Shown here one piece after another: positions 58,705 through 64,000 of a DNA stretch of 64,000 bases (position 1 is its first letter; each line of letters starts with the position of its first letter). The stretch spans positions 62,001 to 126,000 of the forward strand of contig OZ023186.1 in the NCBI GenBank assembly GCA_963995505.1. Direction: 5' to 3'. Below the pieces are notes generated by a model that had not been told where the DNA came from, did no database searches, and worked only from the letters and a program-made list of their open reading frames with translations. The translations under genes and the position numbers were made by a program. The DNA comes from Hypericum androsaemum. Its lineage: Eukaryota; Streptophyta; Magnoliopsida; Malpighiales; Hypericaceae.

Positions 58705-58905
58705 ATGATAGTGTTGTCGATAGTGGCGGAGATGCTTGAGGAGTACACGGCGGTGGTGGCTCACGTGCTGGCTCAGATACTGAGCGAGGCCCCCTTCCCA
58801 AGGAGAGTGAGATTCCTCATCCTCAGGAGCCTCCCCTTCTCCTCCTCCAACTCCTCCTCCCTCCGCCGCCTCCTCCCTCCCCCGCCTCCGCGTGCTTCTT
58901 CTTAG
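58705..58905 (+). CDS. Small plant protein, function unknown
   Basis: A 66-residue frame starting MIVLSIVAEMLEEYTAVVAH, then EAPFPRRVRFLILRSLPF, ending in a Ser- and Pro-rich tail. The upstream in-frame extension to 58648 is Gln/Asn/Lys-rich leader-like sequence, so the ATG at 58705 is preferred. The APFPRRVRFLILRSLPF stretch resembles short uncharacterised plant proteins I have seen, but I cannot name them. An amphipathic helix in the first half is likely. It has a TATA-like element and an ordinary leader. Confidence 0.55.
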   Translation: MIVLSIVAEMLEEYTAVVAHVLAQILSEAPFPRRVRFLILRSLPFSSSNSSSLRRLLPPPPPRASS

Positions 58906-58909
58906 ACTC

Positions 58910-59588
58910 TTTTTATTTCATTTCAGCTTGTACCCTCCCTCCCTCTAATTAATTACATACCGCTAATTCCCAATTCTAGTCTAGTGTGTGTATGCATATA
59001 CGTATGAGCTTGTGGCTCAATGAATCAAATCCAACTCATGATTATAAAATCATATTAACGCCATCCCATTGAATCAATTAACATTATCGGATGGATAATT
59101 AATTACACACAATCCCCGTCCCCGGCTTTGGTTTTTTTTATTAAAAAAATCTGTAGTAATAATGGAACGATTTTGTAAAAATCTCTGCATTAAAAATGGA
59201 ACATTTCGGGCTGTAGACGATCGTACAGTTTAAGTGGGGTGGAGTGACATGTTCAAATTCCAAAAAAATCTACTTATAAAAAATAATGGATAAGTTTAAT
59301 TAAGTATTGGGTGTGGTTTTACTTATTCAACTCAGGCGATGGAGCTTTTAAATTCGACACTAGGTAATAAATTTTTAATTAGAGTTAGTTTTGTCCCAAT
59401 TGGTATTTTCATTATTATCACATCAGTGTTATGTCATATTTTCCTATTTTAGGTAGTATTGACTTGGAAAAGTTTTTCCCAATCGGATGGAATGTTGTAC
59501 TTGAATACGAGGTACTTAAAATGAAAATTATTTAAAATTTCAGGGCATTTAAGTGAACTTATCCGGAAAAATCTACTAAAAAATTTAA
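58910..59588. other. Intergenic, no gene recognised
   Basis: 3' flank of the small gene up to the next Pack-MULE; no coding similarity recognised. Confidence 0.5.
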
Positions 59589-60799
59589 GCGAAAAATTTA
59601 CTTTTAGTATCCTGTAGTATTACGAATTTTTACTTAGATATCCTATGGTTTAAAACACATAGAACATGTCCAATTTATTTTAATTTTTATCAAAAATAGG
59701 TCCTTTGGCAGTCGGATAGCTGCCTATAATTTTTTTTTGCAAATCGACGTCATTTTAGCATATATGTAGCAGATGACATGGCGAGTAAAAAATTTCAAAA
59801 TGGTCCTCAATTTTTATAATTTTTTCACAAAACTCTCTATTGGGCCTCTTTCACAACCAAAACTGCACAAACGGTGACGTTTCAGTACTTTACACCGGTA
59901 TACCCTCTTCAACCCCAACATCGCTCCCAATTTCGCACCCAAAAAGAGAAAGGAAATTAAGAGAGAGAAGATAAAAGAAGAGAAAATCTCTTCGAGATGA
60001 ACTGGATAGCCAGGAGAGTGGGAATCCTCGTGGCGGTCGCGAGCCGGAGCAGGGCGGCTCTGCCGGTTCCTCAGCGGTGATGCAGCAAGCTTGGCCCTGA
60101 GTCACGCTAGGGTTTGCGGGATGGGATTGGGGGTGGAATCGATAGGGGCGGAGGAGGAGCGCCGCCGTGGGAGGAGCTCGAGTAACGGTTTTCCCGATTG
60201 GGCTTGGCCTTGGGTTTTTTCGGTTGATGGCGGTTGCAGTGGGTTTCCAGGCGGGGAGCTGGACGAGATCGTCCATGGCGATCTTGGCCTTCACGATGAG
60301 CCAGTCGACGGCCTTACTGTGGCAGTAAGTTTCTGATCGTCAATGGCGGTTTGGGTTTTCCTGGTGACATGTCCATTTCTTATCTCTCTGGTTCTTGTAT
60401 TTTCGGGATGGTTATTGTCGTGAGATTACAACGAAGATAGGTGGAGACTTGGCTATCACCAAATGGTTGTTTTGGGTTGGTGGGGAGAGCAGAGAGGAGG
60501 AGGAAGTGAGAGGAGGTTTAGTGATTTTTTTGAAAATTATGAACAAATGTGGTACTATAATGGTAATTTACCACAATCCATGTCATTAAAAACTCATCTC
60601 ATTGACTAACGATGTGGCAATCCACGTAGGACAACGAACTACATCGTTTTGAAAAAAAATCACGGGCAGCTACCCGGGCTGGCCGGGAAGTATTTTTGAT
60701 AAAAATCAAAATTAGTTAGACCTATTCTATGCATTTTAAACCACATGGTACTTAAGTAAAAATTTATGATATTACATAGTACTAAAATAAACTTTTCCC
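59589..60799. mobile_element. Pack-MULE with captured TCP fragment
   Basis: A 1211 bp element with a perfect 9 bp target duplication AAAATTTAA (59580-59588 and 60800-60808). Long inverted repeats: left GCGAAAAATTTACTTTTAGT, right on the opposite strand GGGAAAAGTTTATTTTAGTA, continuing for about 200 bases with the same landmarks as the 52412 element. The GC-rich interior carries a TCP-domain fragment on the minus strand. Confidence 0.8.
60228..60318 (-). pseudogene. Captured TCP transcription-factor fragment
   Basis: The minus strand reads SKAVDWLIVKAKIAMDDLVQ followed by LPAWKPTATA, matching the second helix of a CIN-type TCP domain (SKAVDWLIKKAK, then ELxxLPxW). The rest of the TCP domain is absent. 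The adjoining frame to 59890 is open but not recognised. It lies inside a long-TIR element with target duplication. Confidence 0.65.
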
Positions 60800-60808
60800 A
60801 AAATTTAA

Positions 60809-61569
60809 ACCACGTAGGTTTTTTTAGCAGATTGGTCCGGATGTGTGAAATGGAGTTTTCAGTGTCTGGGCCCAAGGGAGCGGGTACAGTGGTAAGTCAA
60901 TAGGTCAGGCCCTGTCCAATCTGCTAAAAAAAAGCCTACATATTCCAGTCCAGTCCAGGCCATTTGACCTTTGGATCATATTATTTATAGGAAAAACGGT
61001 GTTTTTTTAATAGACCTCATTATTTATAAATGTAAATATATGTTATGCATTAAAAGAAAAAGAGGGAAGAGAGATTTAATTAATGGGGAAGAGAGAAGAT
61101 GGGAAAAGGATGTTGCCTCAAAATACGAGAAACTTGGTTGGGGGTACCACTTGAAAAGATGGACGACCTACCTGTAACCCCAATCGTCCACGCCACAACC
61201 CTCTCTCTCTCTCTATAATAAGATGGGGACCATCTCCATTCTCCTGTGATTTGTAATTTGATGGGTTGGGGTGGGGGACCCCTCCCTCCCTCTCACGTTA
61301 CTAGCTAGGATCTATAATTTGTAAGGTAACACACACACATGTATATATACATATATGTGCATATATGTATATATATATCCATAAAACAATCTCGAAAGTA
61401 CTAAATCATATATATGTCATCATTATTTTACCAAAATTAATTTGCTGATCTCTAACATATTCAGATTAATCTTCTTTCAAGTGGAAAAAGCGTAAAGCTC
61501 TCTAGTCAATTCACACAAAAGATTCCAAGGTGGGGTAAATAGTAAATTAAAAGAGATGGAAATGTGGCA
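60809..61569. other. Intergenic, no gene recognised
   Basis: Contains CT and TA/CA microsatellites near 61201 and 61330. No coding similarity. Confidence 0.5.
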
Positions 61570-61577
61570 ATATGGAC

Positions 61578-62013
61578 CATGGTTTAAAAAAAGCGGTCCA
61601 ACCGGTGGTCCGTGAATCAATAGCTCTAGTGGGTCGTTTTTGCCTTTGACCCAGGTGCCGTATAAATCGGTCAAAATCTGGTTGAACTGGCCGATTTTGA
61701 GGTCCATCTCAACCGGTTAAGACCGGTTAGTACGAGGTCCGACCAATTTTTCAACTTTTTCTCCCAAAAGATGGAAAATCTCATGGTTTAAAAAAATGCG
61801 GTCCGACCGACGGATGATTTTGATTTTGTAAGCAATTAAGTTAATAGCAAATGATTGTGGCTTTTTTAGGTTGATATTATCCCACTTCATTCACGCTAAA
61901 TGCCAAAAACAACCTATATTTTACACATATTAATTAAAAATATTATGATCCGACCGATCGGACCAAACAACCCAGAAAACGGTAGAAATTCAGGGCCGGA
62001 TTTTAAAACCATG
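61578..62013. mobile_element. hAT-like element, relative of 32513-33327
   Basis: Ends CATGGTTTAAAAAAAGCGGT and, on the opposite strand, CATGGTTTTAAAATCC. Flanks ATATGGAC and ATATGAAC match at 7 of 8. A second partial copy of the left end (CATGGTTTAAAAAAATGCGG) sits inside near 61783, suggesting a nested or internally duplicated copy. Confidence 0.7.
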
Positions 62014-62489
62014 ATATGAACCATATGGTTTACGTGGTCCCAAAAAAAAAGTATCGTACCACATGAAACAAAAAGCAGCAGCTCTCTCCCTCCTCCCTAA
62101 CAAGGGCGTGCACATATGGAACACAACTCAACCAACTTACTAAACAGTAAAGACATGACATTCCACCAACACCCACCTGACTGGTTCTACGAGTGTCTAG
62201 AGGAGCGACAATGAGAAGCCAAACTTGGAAACCTATTCCAATACGTTGAAATGGTGAGTAATTGGGTCATAATTTTCTCTATAAAAAAATTAATTTATGT
62301 ACCATTATTTGTATTGTAAAACCAACTCAATTATTTTTCTATCTATATATTATTTTAAGAATTATGGTCCTTCAAAGGGGATTTTTTTCTCAAATAGGTA
62401 AAAAACATACATATTTTTTCTAAATAGGTAAAAAGTTATACATATTCCCAAAATAGGTTGAAAGATTATTTAATATTATAAAAAAATGA

Positions 62490-62880
62490 AGAAGACGCCC
62501 TCAGAAAATGGCGCCTCGACTAAAAATGCTATTCACCTGTCCATTCATGTCGAAAAAATTCTGGGCAAAAAAAAATTTGTAGTGGAGGCGCCCTAGTAGG
62601 TTGGCGCCTCCAATTAAATAATAATTTTTAGAACAATTTTTTTTAATAGTTGTCCATTTTGTATTCTTGAAATAGGAAGAGTTTCTATTAATAAATTTCA
62701 GCAAGTACACAATTTAAATTTAGATTAATCAACTACAAAAATTTGAAAAATTAAAATGAATCCAAAATATAATAGCTTCGACTACTCGACTTGCAGTAGT
62801 ATAAAATAATACAAATAAGCTAAGTAGATAACTATTTAAAAAAATAAGTGGAGGCGCCAAACAACCAAGGCGCCTCCTTA
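62490..62880. repeat. GGAGGCGCC hairpin motifs
   Basis: Two perfect inverted repeats with 9 bp stems GGAGGCGCC/GGCGCCTCC and 10-base loops at 62584-62611 and 62850-62877, plus a degenerate third near 62493-62517, in otherwise AT-rich sequence. Confidence 0.7.
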
Positions 62881-63159
62881 AAATTTTTTTTTTTTAGTTT
62901 TTTAATTACTTTATCTAATAGAGTTCCCCTTTTTGTAACTCTTTCCCCCTTTTTGTAGGAGTTATCTTAAAAATTAAATTTCAAGATAGTAATCTATGTT
63001 CGGTTTAAGAGAGTTCTATGTTTATTTGAATGAACGGGTTTAAGAGAGTTCTTTTCCCCGCAACTTTTTTTTCCTCAACGAATATTACTGTGGCGAATTT
63101 TTTAGTGATGCGTATGGGTGCAACTTACTACGAGGTTGTCACATCCGAGAAATTGTAGA

Positions 63160-64000
63160 ACAGCCTTAAGTGGTGTCACGACCCAAATTCGTGGTCGGTG
63201 ACCGGCGCTTGATCATGTCAAACTTAATATAATAAACCACAACCTAGCAAGCCTCAAATCATAATATATCATTCCTATTACCAGGATTGTCAAAATATTT
63301 TTTTTTTCACAACATTGTTTCTTCAAACAAACATATTTATCGTGTCCAAAACCTGGTAGGCGTTGGAGTACACATCTCCAACGTCATATCATCAAACTCA
63401 TTCTTTTAAAACATAACATAAATTTATACATACATTACCTATTAACATTAATCTAAGATCATATGTCAAAGACCAACAAATATGTACAATGGAGCGACCT
63501 AGATTACAAAGATAAAGACCATCCGGAGACCTTTGAACGTAGCCCAAGAAAGAAAGACAACGGGCTGAACTCGGATGAAGAAGCTTCTCCAGATGCAAAC
63601 TATGGCTCAAATCTCTTCACCTGTGGATTGAAGTAAGGGATAAGTGCTTTGAAACACTTAGTAAGCAAATATTATAAGTAACATGTATTTAACCAACCAG
63701 TCGTTCCCATCAAACCCAACCAAATACTAACACACAACTAAGACAACAAAAGATCACTTCACAGATAAGGTCATCAAAGAATTCACGTATCACACGTAAT
63801 CATAATTTCAGATAGACTTTCACAGAATATATAACACAATTTGGATGAACTTCAGATAGGTCTAGATAGTGTCACTTCCACACCGACATGAGGATACCAT
63901 ATCTTAAAGGCGCCATCAGAAACCAACCCCGCCGGCCAAATATTATATCGTATACATATCCAATGTATCCTCAGTATATGTGCACATATGCCAACATCCC
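63160..64000. other. Possible LTR-element edge, no gene recognised
   Basis: TGTCACGACCCAAATTCGTG at 63174 resembles the start of a common class of plant Gypsy LTRs; the rest runs off the window, so pairing cannot be tested. No coding frame is recognised. Confidence 0.3.

Noticed and set aside
59890..60294. 134-codon minus-strand frame as an independent gene
   Set aside because: It is the cargo of a Pack-MULE; only the TCP-like part is recognisable and the domain is incomplete.

Overview
This is a nuclear segment of a flowering-plant genome. It holds intron-bearing plant gene families (a NIP aquaporin, a receptor-like cytoplasmic kinase, a WAT1/EamA transporter, an AP2/ERF factor and a membrane-tethered NAC factor) in AT-rich sequence crowded with transposable elements. 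The lineage within angiosperms cannot be fixed from the sequence. I translated and spliced by eye; no alignment or database search was run.

Layout. 1-1740: a pyrimidine-rich array, then five copies of a 172-178 bp tandem repeat. 2028-5700: a tandem-repeat-bearing MITE, a Gypsy-type 3' LTR remnant and a second decayed ~180 bp array. 6276-10142 (minus): an intact four-exon NIP5;1-type boric-acid channel whose putative leader holds three AUG-stop (ATGTAA) elements. 11840-17242: a complete but dead Copia element (5 bp target duplication, primer site, polypurine tract, two LTRs). 17606-24320: a Pack-MULE carrying a magnesium-chelatase H fragment, more MITEs, a Copia-family solo LTR, LINE debris and a hAT MITE nested in another MITE. 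25072-26536 (minus): an intact RLCK. 27010-30270: MULE-type elements and a retroposon. 30505-32281 (minus): a 5'-truncated TMEM120-like pseudogene. 33623-35139 (minus): an intact six-exon WAT1-related transporter. 35735-45392 (minus): three degenerate NUP98-type nucleoporin units in tandem, interrupted by a young TRIM element and a MITE. 46818-47750 (plus): an ERF gene. 47994-49400: LINE pieces. 50402-51115 (minus): an acidic plant protein of unknown function. 54119-57155 (plus): a six-exon NAC factor with a C-terminal membrane anchor. 58705-58905 (plus): a small protein gene. 59589-60799: a Pack-MULE with a TCP-domain fragment. The rest is hAT-like debris, GGAGGCGCC hairpins and a possible LTR-element edge.

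The host genes do not form an operon or an evident pathway cluster. The strongest themes are: (i) probable AUG-stop control of a boron channel; (ii) a MULE-like MITE group that carries arrays of a 23 bp repeat, with four members bounded by 9-11 bp target duplications; (iii) gene-fragment capture by long-TIR elements; and (iv) a NUP98 cluster in which two units are broken and one keeps an open 390-codon frame with two GLEBS-like motifs and no autoproteolytic domain.
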